Positions 40,001-52,485 of a stretch of 64,000 nt of DNA are shown in pieces. The DNA is from Pempheris klunzingeri (lineage: Eukaryota > Chordata > Actinopteri > Acropomatiformes > Pempheridae). Location: assembly GCF_042242105.1 (NCBI RefSeq), contig NC_092030.1, forward strand, positions 6,673,501-6,737,500. Reading direction: 5' to 3'. Below the pieces are notes generated by a model, which was not told the DNA's origin, made no database searches, and saw only the letters and a program-made list of their open reading frames with translations. Both the position numbers and the translations under genes were made by a program. Numbering within the stretch: position 1 is the first letter of the stretch; every line of letters begins with the position of its first letter.

Positions 40001-43000
40001 ATGTGGTATTTCCACTTCCTCTCCTCTTGCCTTGGCAGGCTGTGATGTCTGGAAGGTGACGTCCGTTGAGATCCAGATTCCTCTGGACTTCTCCCCCTGA
40101 GTCCAGATCTTCTCCTGACTGCTGCTCTGCTGCTGCTGCAGATACACTTCCAGAGCCTGGTCCGTCTGGTTGAAACCTGCAGTTGCCAGAGTTATTTCTG
40201 CTTGGTGAGTCAGTGCAATAAATCACAGCACAGGATTCCCACATAGATACCACCACACGTGCTGGGAGTTTTTGGGTGCCACTCACCCCTCAAAGAGAAG
40301 TAAAATCTCAGGCAGTACTTCATGTTGCCAGGCAGGGTTGGACCAGTCAGGCGGCTAACATAACCAGAACGAGGGCTCAGCAGGGAGTGAGCCAACAGGA
40401 AGGATCCTGGAAGGAGAACACAGCCTTTATTTTCTTGCGAAAATCTCTTGTGAATCTGCTTGTTATGAATGTTGGCATCTCCGCCTGATCTTGATTTCAA
40501 CATTCAGCTGTTTTTCAGCCTCAAACCCTGCTTTGTTTTTATCACATCCTCATCCGTCGGTTTCACTGTTTTTCAAGCTGCGTCAATTTTCGGCCTCAAG
40601 GGATCCAAAGAAATCAGAACAAGCTGACAGATTTGGAGTTTTGACCAAATCACTTGTTTATAAAGTAGTAATATGTTAGCAAAAGCTGAACACATCAACA
40701 GAGCAACATTATTTTTTGTTTTAGGGTTTGTTTGCTGAACCAGAGAGTAAATGTGCCATACAACCAAAACAATAAGCTAAAGTAGACTTAAAAGCTCTGC
40801 AGAGCTACAAAAATGTCAAATAGTTTCCCCCTTTTTAAATACAAGAAATGTTCAAAGATCCATTGTCAGCTGTTTTATCCCACCTGTCCCTGTGGTGTGG
40901 TCTCCGTTCCTAAATATGTTGGGCTTCACAGATACTCTCTTCCATGCGCCCATCTCCTGTTTCTGGGTGTAGAGGCAAAAACCTGACTCAAAGTCACAGT
41001 TGGCGACGGTGGGGTCAAAGGTCAGCTCTGTGGGACAAACAAATGGAATCAGCATGATGTTGTTAATGAAAACTTTAGAGGTTCTGGTTGCAGTACTTCA
41101 GATTTATCGGAGAGATCCACATGACATTTCCTCCGAGGATGAATCCTACACTTTTAGCCACCCTCCTGGTTTTTTGGCCTCCTCATTCACCCATTCACAC
41201 ATCATTCATTCAGGAGGAATCTCAGTTGGAGGAGACTATTCTTTCACACGCTGAAGCTGCTTCAGGCAGACACTTCGACATGTTGACTCATAGCTGGGAT
41301 CAAACCACAGACCTTCCGATTGACAGATGACCCACTCTACCTCTGAGCCACAGCCGCCCAGGTGGTGCAAACTCCGAATATATTTCTATAGCAACTACAT
41401 GTAAACCTCCAAGGTTTGATCGGTCAAAGATCTCATAGCTATTGCAGCCTATGTAGACTGCTAATACTTAGAAGGCAGAATAAAAGCATTATATCATAAA
41501 TATGACTGGTTTTAATGTTGGCATTAAACAGAGCCTGTTTAGAATTAGCAGGCAGTGACTGTGGCTGCAGCTCACCAGTGTCTGTGCTGCAAAACTCTGG
41601 AGAAAAGGAAATGTCATCAACTGCAACACGCCCGCCTCTAGGACTGTTAAAGGCCACTTCAAAGACCACCTGAAGAGGCAGACAGACACATGGAGACACT
41701 CGTAAGCATAGCTGCATGCTGTCATGTGTGCAGAGAATGCATACCTTCACACTGAAGTCAAATGTATGCACAACATTAAGTACAGTTTTGTGGTATGCGA
41801 AGTACAACAGTGAAAAAAAATTCAAACTTAAAGTGATATTTGATTTTAAAAAGCAGCCACGGTGGCCACAAGAGGCAATTATGGGATGAATTCCCTACAT
41901 TACCCAAGATTCTCTTGAGTTTTAAAGCTTTAAAGATGTCATCATTAGGTGTAAATTAGTTACAATGTGGTGCAACAGTAGCACGAGCAGAGAGACAGAG
42001 TTAATATTGGCATTAGTCACTATTAGTGTGTGTGTATGAAGCTCATATGTTGGTACTGACCTCTACAGAGTATGGTGCCTTCAGGTCCACCTGTACAGGT
42101 ATCCATTCTCCAAGCATCCTGCTCCAGTCACTCTGGTTTTCTGTCCCAGCCCTCCACAGCTCCTGATACTGACCCAGTCTGTCCCTGGTGAAAACAGAGA
42201 ACAGGTTCCCTCTCTCCTCGCTCCGCTGGTACTGAAAACTCAGGCAGCCGGACATCGGCACCATCGTCATGGGAGACACCAGCTTGGCCACTTCTTTGAA
42301 CGTCTTGGCATAGACGGAGTCCACGTACATCAAATGACCTGAGAGTTTAGATATGAATCAGGTTAGGAAATATGGTGTACCCTCAGCGAACTTGAGGCTT
42401 GAGAGTTTCAGAATTCACTCATACCCAGGTTCTAATTGCACGTTTGAATTTTAACGATACTAACATAATAATCAAATTTAAAAATCCACAGTGACCTTAG
42501 CTATTGAATAAAAACACCTTTTTGTGCTATGGAATTCCCACTCACCTGTCTTGTTGTTGTATGTGTGGTCATTTGGCATATTGTTGTGAAGGCCCCCGCC
42601 TCCTCCCACATACCAGTTTACATTGGCGTTCCATTGATTACTGTATCCACAAAGGTGAGACTCCTCAAAATCACAGTCTAGACACAGAAAAAGGAGAAAT
42701 CAGCATCAGGCCTGCCATTATGTTGTATGTGTGGGTGCAAAAGGCCTTTAACTAAACCAAATATGTTCGTGTGTGTCTATGTGTGAGTTGAATAAGCCTT
42801 GCGCAGATGGTCTCTATCTAGAAATGCACATGTGAATTATTTTTCTCTTTTTGCTTTAAAAAAAGACGTGACAGTGATACATGTGTGAAGTAACTGACCC
42901 AGGCAGTATCCCGGGCTGATGTGGATCTCAAATATGGCCAAGCTGCTCCCAGTGCTCAGTCCAGGTTTACCTTCGATGACAACCTAATCAACAACACATG

Positions 43001-46000
43001 TTCATGCTGCAATCAGTGATATGGAGTGACACAGGAATGACATCATAGAAGGCGAGTGAATGTATGGAAGGTCAGACAGAGAGCGCGCATGAAAATGATA
43101 TTACTTTCAAAGCCCAGCTGAGCAGCAGGTTTGTTGTAAAAGGACTTACAAAAGAAAGGAAGGAAGACGGACTTGTTAAAACATGAGGTCAGGGCTTGTG
43201 CATGTGTGTGTTGGGAGGGGCGTAGATACAGAGTGACATTAGCATACATTTAGAGTTGTGCTTGTGTTCACCAGATGAATGTACGGCCAATAGTCACTCA
43301 TTTGAGCTCCTGAGGGATGTGTCTGGCTCTTTAGCTGCTTGATGTTCCACTTTCTTCTCCTGCTTACGTTAGTTGCTAGCTTTGACTGTTGTTTGGTCCC
43401 AGGCAAGTAAAATACAGGCTTATCTGAGCTTTTTTGCTGAAAAAAAGCTGCCGACTGCTGTTGAGCTGATGAGAGCTCTGAAACTGAACTGTACAGTAAA
43501 TGTGACATAAAAGATAAATCTTTGAGTTAAAGGAGGCCTGCAGTGCCACAGCTTTGTTAATAATTCTCTGTGGGTTTGTTTGTTTTAAAATGTATTGTCA
43601 AGGACCATGTTCAAAAACCACACAGCAGCTGCTTTGTACCAGATTTTGCTGCAGCTAGCCTACTTTCCATCCAGTAGATTTTCATTGTTAAAGAAATAGT
43701 TCAGTATTTTGGGAAATATACTAATTTGCTCAAATATAATCAATCACAAATGAAAAATGTTTTGATAAGTACTGTATTTCTTTGGAGATATGAGCCGGAG
43801 ATATGTTGTCACTAATTCTGCTGTACTAGATATTTGATACATTTGATAGATCTATCTTTTCACAACCCTACTTTGTAAACTGTAAGAACTGCCAATCCAA
43901 ACCTCTAGCTTAAATATCTGACATAACAAATTTCTTAACATAGATCATCTAGATGCAGAGTAGTTACTAGTTAGGTGTACTAGAACTACAACTTTGATGC
44001 TGATTTGTGTCAAACTGCATAGTGCAGCTCTAGGGAATTGTAGTTTTTGAAGTTTGTGACGAGAGCTCTTTATAACAGTTGGCCTCATGTGTGTAACTCC
44101 TTATGATGCTGAATTATAAGCCTTCAAACATGCACTGGTCAAGGTTCAAAGGTCAGTATTACATAGCAGGAGCCATGTAGAGTCTTCATACTGGTCTATG
44201 CTACTCTCCAGCCCGACACCTTTGTAACGATGTATTTGGTTTAGCTCATGCGCACAAGGCATCCCAGGTCTAATTTCAAAGAGCACTTTATGGAATTAAA
44301 TAAATGAAGTAGCCCAGTATAAGAATTAAATTGAAAATTTCTAATTTATTTGCAGCGTGGAATAATAGGCTAATAGTTATAAAATGAAAAACCTGAAATG
44401 AATTATTGATGGTACAAAGGAAATATGGAGAGTACTATGGATAAACAAAAGAGGTGCAGAAATATGAAATATATGAAGGTGACAAAAGCAAAAATTAAAA
44501 AATTACTAAATTGTGTAACAGTGGAGGTTTGGACGCAATTCACAGTCTAAAGTCCAGTTTGATGAAATCTATGAAAGTGACAAGTGCAAGGATTAAACGA
44601 GAGATGCGATGTGTAGAATCCAGCTTCACAACACCATTTTATGAGATAATGAGCCGGCTAGCTGTTTCCCTCACTTCCAGTCCTAATGCTACGCTAAGCT
44701 AACTGCATCCTGCTCAGATTTCAGATAGGTACTGATCTTCTTTTCTAACTCTTGGAATATAACTCTGATATAGTTTTTTTCACCAAGGTCTGAGCTGAAA
44801 TACGCTTCTCCGCTGAGGGGCCCACACATGGCACAGACCCGACTCACCATCATGCAGGTCACGACCCTGTCAGAGTCAGCTCTGCCTCTGCATAATATAA
44901 TATAAACATGTGGTGTGCTATTCCCACACAGTGTTTAGATAATGTGTGTGGGTGTCAGTGTGTATGTTTCTCTGCGTGCTATATATTGGCCTCACTTTGG
45001 GCCAGTATGGTTAGCATCAACCCATATCTGTCTTCCTTTCAACAATAGCATGAAATGGTTTCTGCACGTCCAGGTGTTTTTTTCTCTTTTTAATTTAAGA
45101 GGGTTGAAAAGTCAGCTATTATAAGAACTAAGTGCAACACTGGGCACTTGTAATCTTTGATTGCATTTTAGAAATAGTACATATACTATTAATAGTACGT
45201 ACAATTGTTTTTTGCTGTATCTTGAACTTCTTTTAGAAAAGCGAGAATTGCAGTTTTGACCAATCAGGAGAATTAGTTATTCATTTCAAATTACTTTGGA
45301 CGTCTTTATCCTCATAAAGGGGTCTGTGTGCTGAGGACATGATGGTTTGGAGACCACCACAAAAGCTCAGGTTTCTTGTAAAATGATAACCTTATTCTCA
45401 AAACATGTTTTTGTTGGCCACCTGAACTTTTCTTTTGCACCATCATCAAGCAAATTTGCAATTGTACAGGATAGACATCGAAATCTAATGGGCAGTTAGC
45501 CGTGAAATTGAATTAGCACATGCAAAGCTTCTCAGTGGATGAACATTGTTTATTTTCTATTTGTGTGTCATGTATTTGTGCATCATGTATCTGGCTTTTG
45601 ATTTTGTATGGCCGCTACCTTGGCCAGGCCGCCCTTGTAAAAGAGATTTCTGATCTCAATGGGACTTCCTGGTTAAATAAAGGTAAAATAAAAACACAGA
45701 CACTGAATGACCTCCCTTCTAGTGCTTCCATCAGGAAAAACTTCACACTTGTAAATCCCCAAAGAAGATAAAATAAACATAAACAAACTCCAGGAAACAT
45801 TAGAGGAACCTTTGACTTTACTTTGTCTTTGTTTTTTAACTCAAGGAAGTCTCCTTTTCCAAACAACATCAGACGGTATTTTACCCGGTAAGGCTCAGTG
45901 TTGTTCTGCAGGTCCATGCTTGAGATGACCCAGCTGTCAGAGGGCGCCTGGCTGCTCCACAGCGGCCTGTCAAAGCTCTTTCCCTCCATGCGCTGCAGGA

Positions 46001-49000
46001 CCTCCAGGCTTCCTGACCCAGTGATCTGATAGACGAGCCTCAGGCAGCTCCATTCGTCCTGCTCCAGAGTCGGGCTCAGCAGGACCCCCGTGATCTCTCT
46101 CTGTGGTCCAGCATCTGCACCGATCTCATCATCCTGGTTAATGGCTGCATCCACTGCAACAAAACGGCCTGAAACAAAAAGGTATGAAAGATTTAGGAAA
46201 AAACGTTATAAACATTGCTGATGTGAAGAAAAACACAGTGATTTGAAGGACTATTCTGCAGGAACAAAATGTGGTCAGCATGTGAGATGTTTGATGCAGA
46301 TGCTGCAGATGATGCATGTTTCAGCCCATTTCCTACAAATAATAAATACTGGTACACCAAAGCTTTTAGTTTCCAGTCATTTTCACTGACATTTAGTAGT
46401 ATACATGTAACATATTCGCCAATAGAGTCTCATCTTTTCTGTCATTGTGGTAATTTTGTAAAAGAAGAAAATAATTGAGGTTTACTGCACAGCAAAGAGT
46501 AGAACTGAAGCCATCCAAATATCATTTTTTCCAATTACGTTTAAAGCAATCTGGCTGTCCAATAAAACAATAAACCTTCTAAACATTTCCAGCACAAATC
46601 AAGGTGGAAAATGTTTTTTTTTTCCGTCAGTGTCTGCATTGTTATAGAGTGTTGACATCATTTAACAGTAGGTTATTAACTATTTGCAGCTGCACGGTGG
46701 TGCAGTGGTTAGCACTAAAGGTTCAAATCTGCCGGCAGTTTGAACTTGGAGTTTGAAACTTGTTTGCAATGGTTCCCTCTGGGTACTCCAAAGACATGCA
46801 TGCTAGGTTAACTGGTGACTCTCCATAACTGTGTGTTCGAGCGTGAAACTGTCTGAAACTGTGTCTGTCTCTGTGTGTCAGCCCTGTGGTTGGCTGGCGA
46901 CCAGTCCAGCGTGTACCCTGCCTCTTGCCCAATGTCAGCTGGGATTGTCTCCAGTCCGCTGTGATCCTTAAGGATTTATTAGCTATTAATGAGATCAGGC
47001 AGTCAGCAAAGAAAAATGAAAATCATTTACCAGACCTAAGATGAGGTGCAAAGAAATTAGACAGCATAAACTAAACCAGGCTGCACCTAGTAGCCACAGG
47101 CTGAAACTAAAGTCTCCGTGGATATTTAAGCTGATCATTACATCTTTCTCTTGCCATTGCATTGGATGCAATTGAATTGCTTTGTGATGTGGCAGGTGAT
47201 GCAAGAAAGACCCGTAACAAAAGAATGGAGAGGTGAAAGATTGGAAATTTAATGGAAATTTCTCCATCTTAGCAGTGATCTTTTCTTCACCTGGATCCTG
47301 AGCTAAGATATGAAGCACTGTTGTGAAATGTTCAGTGGAAAACACTTATTTTCTAACCTGAAATAAAATACACAACGCTAAAATTCAAGTAATCAGGTAT
47401 TATTCATCAGGAATTCAGCTCCCACCATAACAGTAAACCATGGCTTCTTTTCAGCTCCATAACCTGCCAAACACACATGTACCCAAATGCAAACGCTTGC
47501 ACTTGGGCTGAGCTCATTTCACCTTCAATTCACTCAATTAAAGATATTTGCCAATAACCTGCAATTGTTTGCACATGTTTATATCTACACTTTGAACTCA
47601 ATGGATGAAAATGTTGGCACACACTCCAACTGACATGTTTTCTTGATTTAAGCAGTGTCAGTGCTGTCTTTAGATTCAGAAAAGAAAGCACATAAAAAGT
47701 ACCTCATGTATTTGACATTACTTCACTTCTCTTACAGCCTCAGACCACAGAAAGGGAAAAGACGACTGAGAGAGGAGGAGGAGAATAAATGAGCAAAAAC
47801 TGAGCACACCATTAACGCACCAACTACACTGACCTTTTTAGCAAGCCGTCGGCAATAGCAACAGGGATGGAAACAGGAAAAGAGAAAGTAGTTGACGTAT
47901 CCCCAGAGGGAAGACTGACAGTAAGACAGGCTGCAACAACAGAGCAATTTTTGGACAAGTAGGAGCAAGGATCCTGGTGGAAAAAAAGTCTCAATAAGGA
48001 GTTTTTCAACCAAGGTCTGGCTGCAGATACAGTAGCTACTGCAGCAGCAGGACACTGTCACACTAGGAGGGAGTCTGTCTCACCAATCAAATGATGGGAG
48101 ATTATTAGGTTATCAGTACACAAACACACAATTTCCAGCAGTTTCTGCAATTTCTGCTGACAACCTCCCTTGGCCAGCTGTTAAGAAATGATTCCTTATA
48201 AAACACGAATTGTTTGTTTTACATTTCTGTTTTTTTTTAATTTTGAGTAAGGGTAGTTGAACCTCTTTTACAGGCAGAAATGGGGAATGCATATACATAC
48301 TAAGTTATAGTCGACTCCTTTTGTTACCACTACACCAATAGCTATAAAGTTAAAGGTAGTTATGATTTTGGTATTACTTTACAGTTTATATGTAAGTTCT
48401 GGCTTTTGCCCAGATATGGCTGCTTGATTGGACCAGGATTTGGAGATTTGGAATTGTAAATGTGGGCCGATTTATGCTGAGAATCAAGTCCAGTTAGTGT
48501 TCAACCGATTTTGGTCCATCATTCAATATGAGTGTGGCAGAACAGGGCAAATTAAGGTGTCTTAAGTGGGAAATGGTGGACAAGATCAGGTCAAAGGCTA
48601 AAGACGCATCGTGACGCTCATCTCTTAAAGCAGGCCCCACTTCATGTCACAATTAATGTGACAGGATCCTGCTGCTAGTGCAACATCCGGGATCAGTCTC
48701 TGCATGCATTTGATGTGCATGGACTTTGATCTCCACAAAGAGTCTTCATCGGTATAAATGGTCAGCATACAGCAAATGAGAATGGTAAAAGTTAGCAACA
48801 GTTGTGTTATTTCTAAAACAGGGCAATCACATAGAAATGATCTCTGCATTCGCCTGTTGGCTTTGATCACTTTACATAAATAGAGATTAAGAACTCAGAT
48901 ATGGTTGTGTACAGCACTCATCTGTATCAGCTGCAGTACCAACCCAGTCGAGAATGCCTAAATCTGTTATTTCACTAACTCCAGATGTTTAGAGATGGTG

Positions 49001-49470
49001 GAATCAATGCAGACCAGATGGGCTTCTTTTCACCAGTGTGCTCTGGTGGTAGGGCCAAAACCAGCACCAAAACAACAGCTAAACCTGAAACTGCTACTAA
49101 AGGAGCTATGACTAAGTCTATACAAGTACTTCCAAAATAAACATGTTTCTGAAGGACTGAAGTTGCTCTGTGTTATCTATGAAAGTGTCCCAGTACCATC
49201 TTTGTGCAGAGTCCAGCTCGTAAAGTCTGCATCTGACGTGTATCCGCAGGTGTCGGACTCAAAGTTGCAGGAGCCAGGCAACAGCTGGCTGTGGGCTCGG
49301 ATGGTGGCTTTGGGCACATAGAGGGAGAAAAAGAGAGAACGCAGAGAGAGCGAATGGTAAGTATGAATCACTGCAACTGGCATTAACAGAAACATGCCCT
49401 CATGCACCAACACAGCCATGACCGTTAAGACCTACTCACCAACAAAAGTCAAGAGGTAGAGTGGAAGCAT
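37099..49470 (-). CDS. mamdc2: MAM domain-containing protein 2 (secreted, four MAM domains)
   Basis: Fifteen exons on the minus strand: 49470-49440, 49307-49197, 46168-45885, 42983-42899, 42677-42546, 42338-42061, 41669-41576, 41027-40884, 40406-40287, 40176-40031, 39305-39209, 38988-38830, 38697-38444, 37322-37238 and 37145-37099 (2067 nt, 688 aa; human 686). It is an extracellular matrix proteoglycan-like protein (mamcan in mammals). A signal peptide begins MLPLYLLTFVGA. Four MAM domains start near residues 24, 171, 343 and 509, each opening with a C-x-F/D-F-E type motif (CNFESDTCGY, CDFEESHLCGY, CDFESGFCLY, CDFEAGLCSY) and carrying phrases such as DEWSCLRLVYQI, GRVAVDDISFSPEFC, TPTSYTGPRGDHTTG and IAIDDIILEGGPC. 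The tail ends NEIE, like human. Introns 10 and 13 have GC donors and intron 2 has a weak GTACTG donor. The ATG has G at -3. Confidence 0.94.
37412..38015. mobile_element. hAT-like non-autonomous element with nested second element
   Basis: The left end CAGTGATGGAGGAAGTTC and the right end, read inverted, CAGTGGTGGAAAGTACAATT form imperfect terminal inverted repeats of a type common in fish (CAGTGGTGGAAAGTAAC). Candidate 8-base target duplications flank it: GCGACAGG before and GCAACATG after (6 of 8 match). It lies in mamdc2 intron 13. Confidence 0.5.
37561..37812. mobile_element. Nested MITE with CAGTTGTTCCCAAACT ends
   Basis: The left end CAGTTGTTCCCAAACT and inverted right end CTGTGGTTCACAACCT resemble the CAGTGGTTCTCAAACT ends of hAT-family MITEs. 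Internal phrases (GGGTCACAAGATAA, GGGTCATGACATG) fit the same family. It lies wholly inside the 37412-38015 element. Confidence 0.5.
39306..40030 (-). other. GC-AG intron (mamdc2 intron 10)
   Basis: On the minus strand the exon ends GCC AAG and the intron begins GCAAGAGG. The acceptor TTCAG at 39306-39310 precedes GTGGTCTTC. Joining gives SQPAK/VVFVSTCRSFWDCG, matching MAMDC2. No in-frame GT donor is available nearby. Confidence 0.8.
41199..41358 (-). mobile_element. tRNA-derived SINE
   Basis: Read on the minus strand it begins GGCGGCTGTGGCTCAGAGG. It has an A-box-like TGGCTCAGAGG and, about 35 bases later, a B-box-like GGTTTGATCCC (consensus GGTTCGANTCC), i.e. an RNA polymerase III internal promoter. 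It continues with CATGTCGAAGTGTC and ends near a TGAATGAATGATG tail. It lies in mamdc2 intron 7, in the same orientation as the gene. Confidence 0.7.
42984..45884. other. mamdc2 intron 3, repeat-rich
   Basis: No exon is supported inside. Around 43687-43725 the phrase AAAGAAATAGTTCAGTATTTTGGGAAATA and around 44650-44705 (inverted) the phrase GTTAGCTTAGCGTAGCATTAGGACTGGAAG belong to a common teleost repeat type. A LINE-type tail is listed separately. Confidence 0.45.
45590..45695 (+). mobile_element. LINE 3' tail
   Basis: CTTGGCCAGGCCGCCCTTGTAAAAGAGATTTCTGATCTCAATGGGACTTCC followed by TGGTTAAATAAAGGTAAAATAAA is the recognisable 3' end of a fish non-LTR retrotransposon family, including the A-rich simple tail. 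Confidence 0.6.
46169..49196. other. mamdc2 intron 2
   Basis: About 3 kb with no supported exon. It holds one interspersed repeat (46689-46985) and otherwise AT-rich sequence. ORFs here do not show family similarity or splice-coherent borders. Confidence 0.45.
46689..46985 (+). repeat. Fish interspersed repeat (CACGGTGGTGCAGTGGTTAGCAC type)
   Basis: GCACGGTGGTGCAGTGGTTAGCAC, then CTGGGTACTCCAAAGACATGCATGCTAGGTTAACTGGTGACTC, then TGTGTCAGCCCTGTGGTTGGCTGGCGACCAGTCCAG, follow in order the consensus of a very common teleost repeat. It is a degenerate copy; the class is uncertain. Confidence 0.55.
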
Positions 49471-49679
49471 TGCGGCTTTCTGTGGAAAATGAATCGATCC
49501 TCAGAGGAAATAAGGAAAGCAAACGCAGGTCTTGTGTTTGCAGCAACAGTCAGTTAAAAATAGTAGAAGTTGCAACAAAAGTTTGTTTCTGAAGTTTTCT
49601 CTTGTCTGTGTCGTCTGAGTGTCTCTCCAGCTCACAGACTGGCAGCACACTGCACGCTCTGAGGGAAGTGTTTGTGTCT

Positions 49680-49930
49680 GGACAGCAGAGCAGAGCAGGG
49701 AGGAGGAGGAGGAGGAAGAGAGAGGTCTGAGAGGGAGAAGGAGGGAGGAGGAGAAAGTAGGTGAATGATGAGCTGGTGGGAGGCCAGTGAAGGAACAGGG
49801 GAAAGAGGCGAAAAGGGAAGGTGGGGGAAAGAAGGAGAGGAGGGATGGGTGGTGAGAAAATGTAGGTGATAGATGTGAGGAATGGGAGGACGAAATGAGA
49901 TGAGGAGGTGGTTATGGAAGAAAAGGGAAG
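49680..49930. repeat. GA/GGA-rich tract upstream of mamdc2
   Basis: About 250 bases are almost all purine on the plus strand (gaggaggaggagg, gggaggaggagaaag and similar), which is a polypyrimidine tract on the mamdc2 strand. It lies 210-460 bases before the mamdc2 ATG. The long antisense frame at 49550-50044 is an artefact of this composition. Confidence 0.7.
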
Positions 49931-50219
49931 CCTCTCAGAATCAAAGGTGGACATAATGAATAATGTTGTTAAAGTCACAAAATGGTCTCTTACCAACAGT
50001 AAATCTTTTAACAATGAGTATAACCTTTTTCTAACCATAACCAAGTAGTTTAGGTTGCCTGAACTTTACCAAACCACGACAAATCAGAAAACAGTCATGT
50101 TAGCCATTGTTGTAGTGAACACATTCGCCATTTTGAAAGGCACTGACATAACAAATACTGTCATTTAGGTTTACGAATCTGTTCTAAATGCACCAAATCA
50201 ATGCCAAAACAGACTCTCT

Positions 50220-50620
50220 CAAACTTTAACATCATATGGCCCAAAATATTTTGGCCAGGCCTATAAGTTCCAATGATGGAAAATCTTCCTACATCATACA
50301 ATGACATCTTAGACAATAATGTGCTTTCAACAGTTTGGGGAAGATCCGTTCTTGTTTCAGCATCTTAATACCAACCATGCGCAAATCCAGGTCCATGAAG
50401 AACTGGTTTTCTCTGTTTGGTCTGAAGAACTTGACTGACCTGCACAGAGTCCTGTCCTAAGCCCCATCCGACACCTATGGCATGAACTGTTTCAGAATCT
50501 GATGGAAAGTCTTTCCTGAGGAGTGGAAGCTGTTATAGCAGCATGTCAATGGTTTGTTCAGCTTGTCTCATGGTTTGCTTGTCAAATGTTGACATACTTT
50601 GGATATATATTGTGTATTCT
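50220..50620 (+). mobile_element. Degenerate Tc1/mariner-like transposase remnant
   Basis: Around 50420-50500 the sequence CTGACCTGCACAGAGTCCTGTCCTAAGCCCCATCCGACACC TATGGCATGAACT resembles the DNA encoding the [20 protein letters not shown] segment of Tc1/mariner-type transposases, with stops and shifts throughout. The end near 50600 (TTTGGATATATATTGT) resembles the terminal part of related fish elements. It is inactive. Confidence 0.4.
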
Positions 50621-52164
50621 CAACATGTTTTGTGTAATGTAAGCTAAAATTCCACGAAAACATGCTTTTAAGGTCCTATCTGGACGTCATATGGTGCTGC
50701 TTCACTGTTTTAGGAGAGGCCTGAATACACAAATGATCTAAACTGTCTAACACATTTACGTTGTCTTCAGCCTTGAACAGCTTGCAGGCATTCTGTACTG
50801 GTTGAATATGAATGCTGTCTTAATCTTACATGTGCACCTATCAAAGTATGTGGGTTATTAGAATGCTCCCACAACAAAGACAGACTAACAATTTAAAAAA
50901 TGTGACTCAAGTTTGGGAACAGGGCTGATTCACTCACTCAGTCCATCCCAAGTACAAAAAAATCTGACTTTTTGATGGAACTTTCCCCTCAGTCTCATTG
51001 CAGAGGGAAGGGAAGGAGGGAAGAAAAGACACAGGAGATTAGACTTGGTTGTAACAGAGGGAACACTTTCATCCACATTTGTGATCCATCTGTCAGACCT
51101 GGTTTCTCTGCCTCTGTACTTTCTGCAGTTCACTTGTGCATGGTCAGTTCTCTGCCTTTCTCTCGCCTTTATCAGCGTTTTAATGAGGTGCCATGAGATC
51201 TCTCAGACCAGATGGTGAGGTGGATTCTCTCCTGATTATATCCAGATAGCATGACCACAGCAAGTATTCTTTCTTCTGGAGACACTCAGGATCTGAATCA
51301 CCATCTCTAATGGCCTTTTGGAGAACATGACTATAATTCTCAAGTGTAGATGCAAACAATACAAATTGTTTGGTGATGAGCAGCGAACAAGGGGAAGACT
51401 GGATTTCTGCACTTATTCAGTTCTAAAGGCTGCGTCTGTGTAAACAACAAGACCTTAATAAATAACTGAAGGGTGCCAGAATGTGTCATGTGCAGTGCGT
51501 GCACAAATCAATGCTTGCATGATGATACGGTTATGACATGCTTTCCCCAGTATGTGATTTGCTGCCAGAGGGCTCAGCAGGTTACATCCCCTCTGGCCCC
51601 CCAACCTTCCTCTGGGAATACTCCAGACCACCGCCTCAGCCCGAAAACCAAGAACGCACAACTTCGAATAACAATTATGGCAAGATCTTCCACATGAAAA
51701 TGAAAGTGATTTTTTTTATATGAAAGAGAAAATGTGCATAAAGCTTGATTAGTCATTAAACTGGACCTGCTCTGCTCTCAGGGGTGGGACGCAAACATGG
51801 ATGGATGTTTATGCAGAACAAACCTGTCTCAGACACTGTGCTTTTGCTCCATCTGCTGGGAGCATTAGAAACAATTACAATAATGATTACTTATAAATCA
51901 TTAAGCACACCTTCCATATTTAATAAATAAGTAAAAGACTTGAAGCAATATTTATTCAAATAAATACAATCAAAATATCTAATGCAACCATGGAATTGTG
52001 AATGAATCCAATTCATTTGTAAAACTCGTTAGTATGACGTGTTTTCATTATACTTCTTTAAATGTTTTTATTTTATAACTCTATGATTATCTGTGCCAAA
52101 ATTAACAGAGCTCCGCCTAATAGCTATCATTCATCAAAAGCAAAAAATAATAACCTCATGTTGG

Positions 52165-52262
52165 CACAAGAGGATGTCAGAGCATTGCCAAAGTTGATTC
52201 ACCCTCGGGGGACCATGAATGTCTGTACAAAATTTGCTGGTAATCCTTCAAATAGACATTGA
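52165..52262 (+). repeat. Fish interspersed repeat (ACCATGAATGTCTGTACAAA type)
   Basis: GAGGATGTCAGAGCATTGCCAAAG, then GGGGACCATGAATGTCTGTACAAAATTT, then CATTGAGATAT, match a common teleost repeat (same family as 11990-12260). Confidence 0.55.
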
Positions 52263-52394
52263 GATATGATGATTTATTAATGATTTACAAAAGATCATAC
52301 CGATAAATAATTTTAACAAATGTAACAAATGATGCTTATGAAACTTAATTGATTGTTTGAAAGTAAAAGTCAGCTTGTGACCAGCAGGACAAAT

Positions 52395-52485
52395 CTGGGT
52401 GCATAAAGTGAAAGAGCAGCACTTGCCCCCGTTTCATCACCACCACTGATGTGCCCACGAGCAAGGCCATTAACCCCCAACTGGT
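52395..52485 (+). mobile_element. SINE-like tail fragment
   Basis: GATGTGCCCACGAGCAAGGCCATTAACCCCCAACTG resembles the body of fish tRNA-SINEs (TGTGCCCTTGAGCAAGGCACTTAACCCC). No tRNA-like head is visible, so it is a fragment. Confidence 0.45.

Noticed and set aside
41265-41358. Possible tRNA gene on the minus strand
   Set aside because: It has A- and B-box matches but no complete cloverleaf that I can fold, and the downstream sequence is SINE-like.
49550-50044. Antisense frame of 164 residues upstream of mamdc2
   Set aside because: It is produced by the GA-rich tract read as pyrimidine codons; it has no domain or signal.
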